DNA from: an uncultured bacterium | GTDB taxonomy: Bacteria; Krumholzibacteriota; Krumholzibacteriia; LZORAL124-64-63 | Reading direction: 5' to 3' | Assembly (NCBI GenBank): GCA_937864225.1 | Contig: CALMJK010000018.1 | Span: 1 to 64,000 of the forward strand | Length of the DNA: 64,000 nt | Part shown: positions 29,694 through 42,133 of the stretch, piece after piece | Layout of the letters: each line of letters starts with the position of its first letter | Position numbering within the stretch: the stretch's first letter is position 1 | Position numbers and translations under genes: made by a program | Notes under the pieces: model-generated | Seen by the model: the letters and a program-made list of their open reading frames with translations, nothing else | What the model was told of the DNA's origin: nothing | The model's database searches: none

Positions 29694-29694
<1 letters not shown>
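29263..29694 (-). CDS. atpC: F1Fo ATP synthase epsilon subunit
   Basis: MAKSFRVAIVTPEKTAFE...GYLGVWADHAPLVTAMVPGVV. Confidence 0.95.
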
Positions 29695-32052
<2,358 letters not shown>

Positions 32053-32064
32053 CGCGCTCCTCCG

Positions 32065-33600
<1,536 letters not shown>

Positions 33601-33609
33601 CTCGCCTCG

Positions 33610-34173
33610 TCAGCGGCCGGCCCCGACAGGGAGCGGGGCCTTGAGCATCTGATCGCGCAGTCGGCGCAGCCCGGCGCGCACCGTGCCGTCGATGACGCGG
33701 TCGCCCACGGTCACGCAGACGCCGCCGATCACCAGCGGGTCCACCTTCTTCTCGATAACGATGCGCGAGCCCGTGAGGGTCTCGAGCTGGCGCGCGAGCT
33801 CCCCCTCGAGCTCTGCGGGCAGCGGCACGGCCGTCACGACGCGCGCGCGGGCGACGCCGAGTTCCGCCTCCACCAGCCGCGTGAACTCGACCCCGATGTC
33901 GTGCAGGTGATCGAGCCGGCCGCGATCGACCAGCAGCTGGAAGAAGTCGAGCAGCACCGGCTCGACGCGTCCCGCCAGGAGCGCGCGCAGCATGGCCTTT
34001 TTCTCGCCCTTGGCGATCTGCGGCGACCCGAGGAACGCCGCGACGCGCGGGTCCGCCGCCGCGATCTTGCTCACCGCGGCGTACGACTCCGCCACGGCGC
34101 CCAGGTCCGCCGTCCGCTTCGCGGCCGCCACGAGCGCGCCCGCGTAGCGCGTCGCCAGGCGCGGATCACGCAT
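33610..34173 (-). CDS. atpH: F1Fo ATP synthase delta subunit
   Basis: RYAGALVAAAKR; C-term DPLVIGGVCVTVGDRVIDGTVRAGLRRLRDQML. Confidence 0.95.
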   Translation of the reverse strand: MRDPRLATRYAGALVAAAKRTADLGAVAESYAAVSKIAAADPRVAAFLGSPQIAKGEKKAMLRALLAGRVEPVLLDFFQLLVDRGRLDHLHDIGVEFTRLVEAELGVARARVVTAVPLPAELEGELARQLETLTGSRIVIEKKVDPLVIGGVCVTVGDRVIDGTVRAGLRRLRDQMLKAPLPVGAGR

Positions 34174-34669
34174 GGCTCACCCGTCCCAGGCTCTCGATGT
34201 ACTGGCGGATCAGCGCGCGGTGCTTCTCGTCGTCGAGCCGCTCGCCGATCAGCTTCTCCGCCACCGCGATCGTCATGTCGACCACGTCGGCGCGCAGCTG
34301 GATCTGCGCCTTCTCGGCCTCGATGTCGATGTCGGCCTTGGCCTTCTCCAGGGCCACCTCGGCCTTGGCGCGCGCCTCCGCCACGATTCCGTCCGCGAAC
34401 TGTTCGCCGCGCTTGACCGCTTCCTGCACCCGTTCGCGCTCGATGGCCTTGATGTCGGCCAGCTTGTGCGCGAAGTCGCCCTTGAGCGCCTCGGCGTCCG
34501 AGAGGGCGTGCTCGGCGTCGGCGTAGTCCTTCCGGATCTTCTCGCGGCGCGCGTCGAGGAAGTCGAGGAGCGGTTTCCAGGCCGTCTTCCTAAGGATCAG
34601 GACGACGATCAGGAATCCCGCCCACGTGGTCAGGATCTGCGCAAGGTCGATTCCCAGCGCCTCAAGCAT
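34166..34669 (-). CDS. atpF: F1Fo ATP synthase b subunit
   Basis: N-term TM then coiled coil; position between atpE and atpH. Confidence 0.93.
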   Translation of the reverse strand: MLEALGIDLAQILTTWAGFLIVVLILRKTAWKPLLDFLDARREKIRKDYADAEHALSDAEALKGDFAHKLADIKAIERERVQEAVKRGEQFADGIVAEARAKAEVALEKAKADIDIEAEKAQIQLRADVVDMTIAVAEKLIGERLDDEKHRALIRQYIESLGRVSHA

Positions 34670-34722
34670 TTCGGCACCTTCCGCGCGTGCGTGAACACGG
34701 TCCGGCCGTCACCGGCCGCGGC

Positions 34723-34950
34723 TCAGCCGCCCAGCTTGCCCTGGAGGACCATGGCGACCAAGAGCGCGTAGAGGGTCAGCGCCTCGATGAACGCGCAGCC
34801 GATGACCATCGCGGTCTGGATCTGGCCGATCGCCTCCGGCTGGCGGCCCATGGCCTCCATCGCCGAGCCGATCGCGCGGCCCAGGCCAAGAGCGGAGCCG
34901 AGTGCGGCGATGCCGACGCCCAGGGGGAGCGCCAATCCGAGCAGGTCCAT
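34723..34950 (-). CDS. atpE: F1Fo ATP synthase c subunit
   Basis: Hairpin ...[39 protein letters not shown]. Confidence 0.95.
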   Translation of the reverse strand: MDLLGLALPLGVGIAALGSALGLGRAIGSAMEAMGRQPEAIGQIQTAMVIGCAFIEALTLYALLVAMVLQGKLGG

Positions 34951-35018
34951 GTCTCCTCCTTCAGGACGGGGGTTTCTTCCCGGCGGGACACTCCCGCCGC
35001 GCCGCGCCCCGTCGCGGC

Positions 35019-35981
35019 CTAGTGAGCGTGCGCCGCTGCGCCGCGCCCCTCGTCGTGGTGCGGCAGCATGAGCGCGATGTACACGGTCGACAGCAGGGTG
35101 AACACGAGCGCCTGGATCGTGCTGGTGAGCATGCCCAGGAACATGATGGGAAACTGGATCGGCAGGCCCACCCAAGGGACGTGGCACCAAGCCAAAAGCC
35201 CGGCGCCCAGCACGATGAACGTGGCCGTGAGCGTCTCTTCGCCGAAGATGTTGCCGTAGAGTCGCAGGCTAAGGCTCATCGGCTTGATGAACTCGCCCAG
35301 GACGTGCAGTGGGAACATGAGGGGCACGAAGCCCCACTCCAGGCCGCTGCGCGGTGACCCCGCCAGGTGGTGCAGGTAGCCAAGCAGGCCGTTCTCGCGC
35401 AGGGCGATCGATTGCACGTAGAAAAACGTGCAGATCGCCAGCGCCAAGGTGGTGTTGAGCACCGAGGTCGCCGCGAACATGAACGGCACCAGGCCCATCA
35501 GATTATTGAAGAGGATGAAGAGGAAGAGCGTGCCCAGGTACGGCGTGTAGCGGCGGGCGCTGGGGCCGATGACCGAACGGAACAGGTTGTACAGCCCGTC
35601 GAAGACCAATTCGACCGCCATCTGCAAGCGCGAGGGGTGCTCGGTCCGTCGCCGCGCCACGGAACTGAGCAGCCAGATCAGCAGGGCCGACGCGATCGCC
35701 GCGAAGACCTGCGCCTGGAAACGCATGAGGCCAGCGCTCGCCTTCGTGTCGGCGTGGCCGCCGCCGCGCAGGAGCGCCGCGACGATCGACACAAGGGTCG
35801 CGGGGTGCCCGCCTCCGTGCCCGCCGTCGTGGGCGGCCTCGGCGCCCGGCTCTTCGGCCGCGGCGGGCGCGGCATGCGGCGCGTCACCGGCCGCAGACGC
35901 CGCCGAAAACTCCGGCCACGCCGCGCCGACCCCCAGACAGAGGCCGGCGACAACGAGCAGCAGTGTCGTCGATCTACGCAT
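35019..35981 (-). CDS. atpB: F1Fo ATP synthase a subunit
   Basis: [23 protein letters not shown] conserved Arg helix. Confidence 0.96.
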   Translation of the reverse strand: MRRSTTLLLVVAGLCLGVGAAWPEFSAASAAGDAPHAAPAAAEEPGAEAAHDGGHGGGHPATLVSIVAALLRGGGHADTKASAGLMRFQAQVFAAIASALLIWLLSSVARRRTEHPSRLQMAVELVFDGLYNLFRSVIGPSARRYTPYLGTLFLFILFNNLMGLVPFMFAATSVLNTTLALAICTFFYVQSIALRENGLLGYLHHLAGSPRSGLEWGFVPLMFPLHVLGEFIKPMSLSLRLYGNIFGEETLTATFIVLGAGLLAWCHVPWVGLPIQFPIMFLGMLTSTIQALVFTLLSTVYIALMLPHHDEGRGAAAHAH

Positions 35982-36372
35982 CCTCGCCTCGCGGCCGCGG
36001 TGTTGCCGTTCGGGCGCTCGGCCGCGTCGTCGCGGACGCCACGACCAGCGCGGCCAGCAGCAGAGAGAACCCGATCAGCAGGCTCGTCGGCGGGAACAGG
36101 CGGGCCCAGACAGCCCAAAGCGCGACAGCATAGAGAAGAAGCTTGCCGCCGGCCAGCAGAACGATGCGCCCCGTGTCGCGCGGCGTGCCCGGGGGCACCA
36201 GCGCGCGCCGCATCAGGGCCTCCAAGAGCCGCAGACCCAGGGTGGCCCACCCCGCCATCAACACGACGCCCAGGGCGAAGCGTCCGGAGACCGCCGGCCA
36301 GAGGCCGGCGCCCAACAGGACCGCCGCGACGAGCGTCCCCAGGCGCGCCCAGCGCAAGACCTTCGCGTTCAC
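35974..36372 (-). CDS. ATP synthase subunit I-like membrane protein
   Basis: Four hydrophobic segments; GTG start overlapping AtpZ-like stop; position upstream of atpB. Confidence 0.65.
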   Translation of the reverse strand: MNAKVLRWARLGTLVAAVLLGAGLWPAVSGRFALGVVLMAGWATLGLRLLEALMRRALVPPGTPRDTGRIVLLAGGKLLLYAVALWAVWARLFPPTSLLIGFSLLLAALVVASATTRPSARTATPRPRGEDA

Positions 36373-36662
36373 CGGTCGCGACCATCCCGTGTGACGAGGA
36401 GCCAAATCTGCCGGACCGCCGCCAGCAGACCGAACACGCCGCCCAGCGCGCTGGGCCAGGGATCGTGCCCCCATCTCTTCTCGATCAGTCGGCCCAGGAG
36501 CCACCCGAGCGCCGGGCCCACCGCGAGCATCGTCGGGATCGCGGTGTAGATCCCGATGTCCCGTATCTGCTTGCCACGACGCTCGTTGGGGTCTTGGGTC
36601 ACCGCGACTTCCCGGTCGGCGGGCGCGCGGGGCCGCCCCGCCCGAAAGCGGCCCCAAAGCAA
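36369..36662 (-). CDS. AtpZ/AtpI-family protein (start uncertain, alternative GTG at 36602)
   Basis: IGIYTAIPTMLAVGPALGWLLGRLIEKRWG... typical AtpZ two-TM pattern upstream of atp operon. Confidence 0.7.
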   Translation of the reverse strand: MLWGRFRAGRPRAPADREVAVTQDPNERRGKQIRDIGIYTAIPTMLAVGPALGWLLGRLIEKRWGHDPWPSALGGVFGLLAAVRQIWLLVTRDGRDR

Positions 36663-36713
36663 CCGCTTGGCTGCTGGATTGTCAATGGATTCCGTCGCGT
36701 GCGCCGGTCGCCC

Positions 36714-37157
36714 TCAGCCGCGCTGGGGGTTGAAAATGCCGGCCGGGCTGGCCGCGCCGGGGGCGCCAGGGGCCGCCGGGCCGGCGGGGGTCAGGCCGTG
36801 CCGTTCGCCGCCCATGCTGCAATTCCCCTCGAACACGACCCCCTCGTCGATCACGAGACGCTTCGTCTTGATGTTGCCTTCGAGCCGCGAACCGCTCTGC
36901 AGCTCGATCTTGTGCTCGGCCACGATGTTCCCGAACACCTGCCCCCCGATGACCGCGTTCTTGACCTGGCATTCGGCGTGGACGACGCCCGTCTTGCCCA
37001 CGACTAAGTTCTCGGGCGTGGCGATGCTGCCGCGGAACTCGCCTTCGACCCGGAAGGTCCCGCGCACATCGATCTTCCCTTCGAACTTGCAGCCCTGCGC
37101 CAGGATCGATGTCTGGCCGCGGTCCACTTCCGGCGCTTCGCCCTCACGTTTCAGCAT
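36714..37157 (-). CDS. Bactofilin (polymer-forming cytoskeletal protein)
   Basis: TSILAQGCKFEGKIDVRGTFRVEGEFRGSIATPENLVVGKTGVVHAECQVKNAVIGGQVFGNI beta-helix core. Confidence 0.94.
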   Translation of the reverse strand: MLKREGEAPEVDRGQTSILAQGCKFEGKIDVRGTFRVEGEFRGSIATPENLVVGKTGVVHAECQVKNAVIGGQVFGNIVAEHKIELQSGSRLEGNIKTKRLVIDEGVVFEGNCSMGGERHGLTPAGPAAPGAPGAASPAGIFNPQRG

Positions 37158-37183
37158 TTCCGCACCTCGCTCTCCCCGCGCCT

Positions 37184-37978
37184 TTAGCGCGGCGGGTCTT
37201 TTGCGATCACCAGACGCGGGTCGATGGCCACGCCGTCCTTCCAAACCTCGAAGTGGAGGTGAGGGGCGCTTGCCTGGCCGGTGCCGCCCAGAAAGGCGAT
37301 CTCCTGGCCCCGGTCCACGCGGTCGCCCTCGCGCGCGGCGAGGCGGCTGCAGTGGCCGTAAACCGTCACATAGCCCAGACCATGCGTGATTTCCACATAG
37401 TTGCCAAGAAAATTGTCCCAGCCGGCCGCCGTAACCCGTCCCTTGCCGGCCGCCAGGATCGGCGTGTCGAGCGGGGCCACGATGTCCACGCCCTCGTGCC
37501 CGGCGCGCGCGTCGCCGTCCCCCGCGCCGGGCGGCGCGAACTCGCGCGTCACGTAGCCGCCCAGCGGCCAGCGGTCCGGCGGCGGCGCCGTCAGCAGCCC
37601 GGCGTCTTGGAAGGCCCCCGCCGCGCCCGCGCCGATCGGATGGCCCGCCTGCGGCGCGCGCGCCGGCGAGACGCCCAGCACGTCCAGCAGTTGATCCTGC
37701 AGGCGCCGCGACTGCTCGAGCTCGCGGTTGATGCTCCGCACCGCCTCCAATTGTTCGTTGGCCGCCTTCAGCTGTTGCTGCACGCGCGACAATTGAGCGG
37801 AGCGGATCAGCAGCACCGCGTACGTGGACAGGAAGGTCGCGATGGCGAGAACCACCAGTCCCAGCACGGCCAGCGCGGCCCCGATCGCACGCCGTTTCAG
37901 CACAATTTCGTGGCTGCGCCCGTTGTCGCCGGGCAGGTAGATGATCCGGGCGCGCGGCGGCAACCGCAAGACAGGCAC
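37184..37978 (-). CDS. M23 family metallopeptidase (membrane-anchored, coiled coil)
   Basis: HEGVDIVAPLDTPILAAGKGRVTAAGWDNFLGNYVEITHGLGYVTVYGH...SAPHLHFEVW. Confidence 0.95.
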   Translation of the reverse strand: MPVLRLPPRARIIYLPGDNGRSHEIVLKRRAIGAALAVLGLVVLAIATFLSTYAVLLIRSAQLSRVQQQLKAANEQLEAVRSINRELEQSRRLQDQLLDVLGVSPARAPQAGHPIGAGAAGAFQDAGLLTAPPPDRWPLGGYVTREFAPPGAGDGDARAGHEGVDIVAPLDTPILAAGKGRVTAAGWDNFLGNYVEITHGLGYVTVYGHCSRLAAREGDRVDRGQEIAFLGGTGQASAPHLHFEVWKDGVAIDPRLVIAKDPPR

Positions 37979-37981
37979 GGC

Positions 37982-39358
37982 TCACTCCTGCTGGGCCGCC
38001 GCCGGCGGGCGTGCCCGGGGAAAGGCCAGGGCGAAGGTTGTTCCCGCGCCCTCCCTGCTCGTCATCTCGATTCTGCCCCCGTGCTCATGCACGATGCGCG
38101 CCACGATCGAAAGACCGAGTCCGGTGCCCTTTCCATACTCCTTCGTCGTGAAGAAGGGCAAGAAGACTTGGCCGCGGTCCTTCGCGGGGATACCCTGCCC
38201 CGTGTCGGCGAACTCGACTTCGACCTCGCCCGGCGCCCCGTCGCGAAGCATGACAGTCACGCGTCCGCCGCCAGGCATGGCGTCCAGCGCGTTGGCCAAC
38301 AGGTTGAAAAAGACCTGGTCGAGCTCGTTGCGGTTGCCGAGGATGACCGCCTCCGCGCGCTCGTCGATCCTGACCTCCACGCCGGCCACCTTGATGTTCT
38401 TGTCGAGCAGGTGCATCGTCTCGCGCGCCGCGTCGGCCAGGTTCACGAGGCCCCGCGCCTCGCCCGACGGCCGCGCGAAGTTCAACAGCCCCTTGATGAT
38501 GCCCCGGCACTGCTGTGTCTGTCGGATGATGCGCCGAACGTCCTCCAGTTCCTCTTCCGCCTTCAGGGAATCCTCCAGCATCTGCGCCGAAAGCAGGATC
38601 GAGCCGAGCGGCGTGTTCAGCTGGTGCGCGATGCCGGCGGCGAGTTGGCCGATGCCGGCGAGCTTCTCCGTCTCGCTCATCTTCGTCGCCAGCTGCTTCT
38701 CGCTCGTGATGTCCCGCGCGATCACCACGTAGGCCCGCGCCTGCTCGCGCGATCCGGTGGTGGCGGCGGTGATGGGCGAGATCGTGAGGGAGAGCTGGCC
38801 GCCGCGGCGCTCGCCGCGCGGGAAAGGAAACTCGAAGGTGAGGCTGCGGCCCAGGCGGTCGGCGTCCGCCATGGCGCGCTCCATCTCCATGCCGTAGCAG
38901 AAGTGGATGTCCCGGAAAGGCCGTCCGAGCGCGTTGCGCCGGGGTTCGTCGAACAGCGCCTCGGCCGCCTTGTTCCACTCCAGCACTTGGCCGTGTTCGT
39001 CGAGCAGGAAGATGGCCTCGCCGGCGTGATTGATGATGTTCCGGTACTTCTGCTCCGAGCGCCGCAGGCGCAGCTGCTCGAGTTGGCGTCTGCGGCGCGA
39101 CAGATAGAACAGCCACCCGGACAGAAGCAGGGCACCGTGCAAATAAGGGGATTCCAGCAGCGGCACCAGGCTGCGATCGGCGGCCAGCGCCTCGCGCAAC
39201 GCAAGCGACAGCGATTCCTCGCGGGCCAGGGCGCGCGCCAGGTCGACCAGCAGCGCCACCGCGGCCGCCCCGCTGCACACGACGAGCACGCCGAGCAGCA
39301 GGTAGAGGCGTTCGCGCGGACCAGCGCGCAAACCGACAATCTTCCGCAGGCCCTTCAT
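37982..39358 (-). CDS. PAS-domain sensor histidine kinase
   Basis: Two TM helices, PAS domain, H-box AAGIAHQLNTPLGSI, N/G boxes FFNLLANALDAMP, GTGLGLSIV; RBS GGAG before ATG 39358. Confidence 0.94.
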   Translation of the reverse strand: MKGLRKIVGLRAGPRERLYLLLGVLVVCSGAAAVALLVDLARALAREESLSLALREALAADRSLVPLLESPYLHGALLLSGWLFYLSRRRRQLEQLRLRRSEQKYRNIINHAGEAIFLLDEHGQVLEWNKAAEALFDEPRRNALGRPFRDIHFCYGMEMERAMADADRLGRSLTFEFPFPRGERRGGQLSLTISPITAATTGSREQARAYVVIARDITSEKQLATKMSETEKLAGIGQLAAGIAHQLNTPLGSILLSAQMLEDSLKAEEELEDVRRIIRQTQQCRGIIKGLLNFARPSGEARGLVNLADAARETMHLLDKNIKVAGVEVRIDERAEAVILGNRNELDQVFFNLLANALDAMPGGGRVTVMLRDGAPGEVEVEFADTGQGIPAKDRGQVFLPFFTTKEYGKGTGLGLSIVARIVHEHGGRIEMTSREGAGTTFALAFPRARPPAAAQQE

Positions 39359-39384
39359 CGCTCCGGATCGGCGCCGCTGGCCGC

Positions 39385-40350
39385 TCAACCGAGGTTCGTG
39401 TCCACGCCCATGGCATCGAGCACGCGCACGAGATCGTCGTCAGAAAAGAAACGGACGGTGACCGTACCGTGGCCCGTGCGCGCGTCGCGAGACAGGGCCA
39501 CGGGCGCTCCCAGCCGCTGCTCCGCGCGCTCGCGCAGCGCGCGCACTTCGGGCGTCTCGTCGCCGGGCGAGCCGCGCCGGCGCCGGCGGCCCGCGCCCAC
39601 GCTCCGCGTCGACAGCGCCTGGGCGCGCCTCTCGCACTCGCGCACCGACAACCCGCGGCTCCGGCACAAGCGCGCCAAACGCAGGCGTTGCGGTCCCTCA
39701 GGCACCGAAAGCAACGCCTTGGCGTGGCCGCGCGATATGGTGCCGTCCCGCAGCCACGCCTGGATGTCCGGCTCAAGCGCGAGCAGGCGCAGCACGTTCG
39801 CGACGCTGCTGCGGTTCTTGCCCAGCATGCCCGACAACTCTTCCTGCGTGGCCCCGTAGGCGGCCAGAAGGTCGCGGTAGGCGCCGGCTTCGTCCATGGG
39901 GTTGAGATCCTCGCGCTGGATGTTCTCCAGCAGCGCCACGCGCAGCGCCTCCGTGTCCTCGTAGGAGCAGAGGATGGCGGGAACCTCCCGCAGTCCCGCC
40001 AGCCTCGCCGCGCGCACGCGGCGTTCGCCCGCGACCACGCAATAGCTCGGTCCCGAATCGCTCGGCATCGCGCCAGCCGCCAGCGCATCCCCAGGCAAGG
40101 GCAGTGCGTTCTCACCCGAACGCAGGCGCCTCACCAGGACCGGCTGCAGGACCCCCACCTGGGTCAACGAGGAGGCGAGCTCTTCTAAATTGTTGATATC
40201 GAACGACTTGCGCGGCTGGTGCGGATTCAGGCCAATCTCCGCCAGCGCCAACATGCGCGCTTCGCGGTCGCCCAGCCTGCCGCCCGCCGTGGCATCGGCG
40301 GCGGGGATGAGGGCGGACAGCCCCTTGCCGAGCACGCGATTCGGTTTCAC
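39385..40350 (-). CDS. parB: Chromosome partitioning protein ParB
   Basis: [42 protein letters not shown] start overlaps parA stop. Confidence 0.96.
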   Translation of the reverse strand: MKPNRVLGKGLSALIPAADATAGGRLGDREARMLALAEIGLNPHQPRKSFDINNLEELASSLTQVGVLQPVLVRRLRSGENALPLPGDALAAGAMPSDSGPSYCVVAGERRVRAARLAGLREVPAILCSYEDTEALRVALLENIQREDLNPMDEAGAYRDLLAAYGATQEELSGMLGKNRSSVANVLRLLALEPDIQAWLRDGTISRGHAKALLSVPEGPQRLRLARLCRSRGLSVRECERRAQALSTRSVGAGRRRRRGSPGDETPEVRALRERAEQRLGAPVALSRDARTGHGTVTVRFFSDDDLVRVLDAMGVDTNLG

Positions 40351-41132
40351 GCGACCCCCTTGCTCGCCGCCGCGGCGGCGTTGCGCGCCACGACTTCTTC
40401 CGCCAGCTCGAGGTAGCTGCGGGCGCCCGCGCACTCGACGTCGTACAGGAGGATCGGCTTGCCGAAGGACGGCGCCTCGCTCAGCCGGACGTTCCGCGGA
40501 ATCGTCGTCGTGTATACGGTTTCACCGAAGTAGTCGATCGCCTCTTCGGCCACTTGGTTGGACAGCTTCAGCCGCCTGTCGAACATGGTCAGGAGCACGC
40601 CCTCGACGCGCAGGCGCGGATTCAGCCCTTTTTGGACCAGTTGGATCGTGCTGAGCAGCTGGCTCAATCCCTCGAGGGCATAGTACTCGCACTGGATGGG
40701 GATCAGCACCGAGTCGGCCGCGGTGAGCGCGTTGAGCGTGATGAGCCCCAGGCTGGGGGGAGTGTCGATGATCGTGAAATCGTACCGCTCCCTCAGGCCG
40801 CGCAAGGCTTCGGCCAGGAAGTGCTCGCGGGACAGCTGGGGCACGAGCTCCACTTCGGCGCCGGACAGGCGCCGATCCGCGGGTAGCACATCCAGAAAAC
40901 CGACAGGGCCGGGGCGCACCGTGTCGGCAACGGTCGCGCCGCCAAGAAGAACTTCATAACTTGTTGTTTTATAGTCGGTTATACCACAGCCGCTCGTCGC
41001 GTTCCCCTGCGGGTCGAAATCCAAAAGGAGGGTCCTCTTCTCGGCGACCGCCAGGCTGGCGCTCAAGTTGACCGCCGTCGTGGTCTTGCCAACGCCCCCC
41101 TTTTGATTGGAGATGGCGATGATCTTGCCCAT
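40347..41132 (-). CDS. parA: Chromosome partitioning ATPase ParA/Soj
   Basis: [28 protein letters not shown] deviant Walker A. Confidence 0.98.
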   Translation of the reverse strand: MGKIIAISNQKGGVGKTTTAVNLSASLAVAEKRTLLLDFDPQGNATSGCGITDYKTTSYEVLLGGATVADTVRPGPVGFLDVLPADRRLSGAEVELVPQLSREHFLAEALRGLRERYDFTIIDTPPSLGLITLNALTAADSVLIPIQCEYYALEGLSQLLSTIQLVQKGLNPRLRVEGVLLTMFDRRLKLSNQVAEEAIDYFGETVYTTTIPRNVRLSEAPSFGKPILLYDVECAGARSYLELAEEVVARNAAAAASKGVA

Positions 41133-41299
41133 GGCGACCGAGTCATCCTTCCTGGCGGGAAGCGTGCGGTGAAAGCCGCGCTGGCCGACGCGTCGCGGTC
41201 TCGCGATAGCGCAGCAAGATAGGCGAGAACCGTGGACTATGTCCAGCTTCAGTGCCGGCGGGGCGGGCGGTCATGGTCCAGTTGCTTACCGGCGGGAGA

Positions 41300-41313
41300 G
41301 TTCCACGTGGAAC
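41300..41313. promoter_or_regulatory. parS site 1
   Basis: Perfect palindrome GTTCCACGTGGAAC upstream of parAB. Confidence 0.93.
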
Positions 41314-41360
41314 GTGCCGGCGGCGATCCCGGCGGGCTTACCCTGCGGGAGGGCGGGCGT

Positions 41361-41374
41361 GTTCCACGTGGAAC
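41361..41374. promoter_or_regulatory. parS site 2
   Basis: Second perfect GTTCCACGTGGAAC, 61 bp centre-to-centre from site 1. Confidence 0.93.
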
Positions 41375-41410
41375 TTCGCGATCCGGCTCGCCTTGCCGCC
41401 CTGGCCCAAC

Positions 41411-42133
41411 TCAGGCGTGGAAGGATACGATGAGGGTTCCACCACCCCTGGAACTCTCGAACGGGACCACCCTGCGGCGCGCCGGGCCCGGCAAGGACAG
41501 CGCGCGGGCGATGCCGCTCTCCGTTTCGCCTTTATCCAGCGATCCTCGCAGCCTGACGATGGTCAGGCCCGGTCTTGCCGCCGCGGTTCGGGGCAAAGCG
41601 CTATTCCAACCGGCGATCACCTCGGGATCGCCCATGGCCAGCATCATCAAGGACACCACCCAAGGCCTTGGCTGAGCGTAGTTTTCCTCCTCCAGCCTGA
41701 CATCGCCCCAGCGGCCCCCTTGAACCCGGCAGTTGCGCAAGCCCAAGATCTGGATCTGTCGAGCCAGGAACCACGCCCGCCGGGTTCGCGGTTCCACGAG
41801 CCAGCCCACCGGCGGCGCGGGCGTTCGTTCCTCCACCAAAATGCGCCAGGGGATTCCGGGCAGGCCCGCGCCTGACCCGATGTCGGCGTATGCCACCGTC
41901 CCCGACGCTTCCGCCCATCGCGTCCAGGCCTCGGCCACAATCGTGTCAAGAACATAAAACCCTGATATACAGAGATCTAGCAACCTTGCCACATGCTCCC
42001 CGGCCTTCGCGCGGCTGACCAGATTCACCGCCCGATTCCAGCGCAAGACCTCGCGCGCGTACGCCGTCAGGCGTTCGGCGGCCTGGGGGCCGAACCTCTC
42101 CCGGCCCGGCAGCTCTTCAGGAAAGACACTCAT
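41411..42133 (-). CDS. rsmG: 16S rRNA (guanine(527)-N7)-methyltransferase
   Basis: YADIGSGAGLPGIPWRI SAM motif; position between mnmG and parA. Confidence 0.93.
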   Translation of the reverse strand: MSVFPEELPGRERFGPQAAERLTAYAREVLRWNRAVNLVSRAKAGEHVARLLDLCISGFYVLDTIVAEAWTRWAEASGTVAYADIGSGAGLPGIPWRILVEERTPAPPVGWLVEPRTRRAWFLARQIQILGLRNCRVQGGRWGDVRLEEENYAQPRPWVVSLMMLAMGDPEVIAGWNSALPRTAAARPGLTIVRLRGSLDKGETESGIARALSLPGPARRRVVPFESSRGGGTLIVSFHA

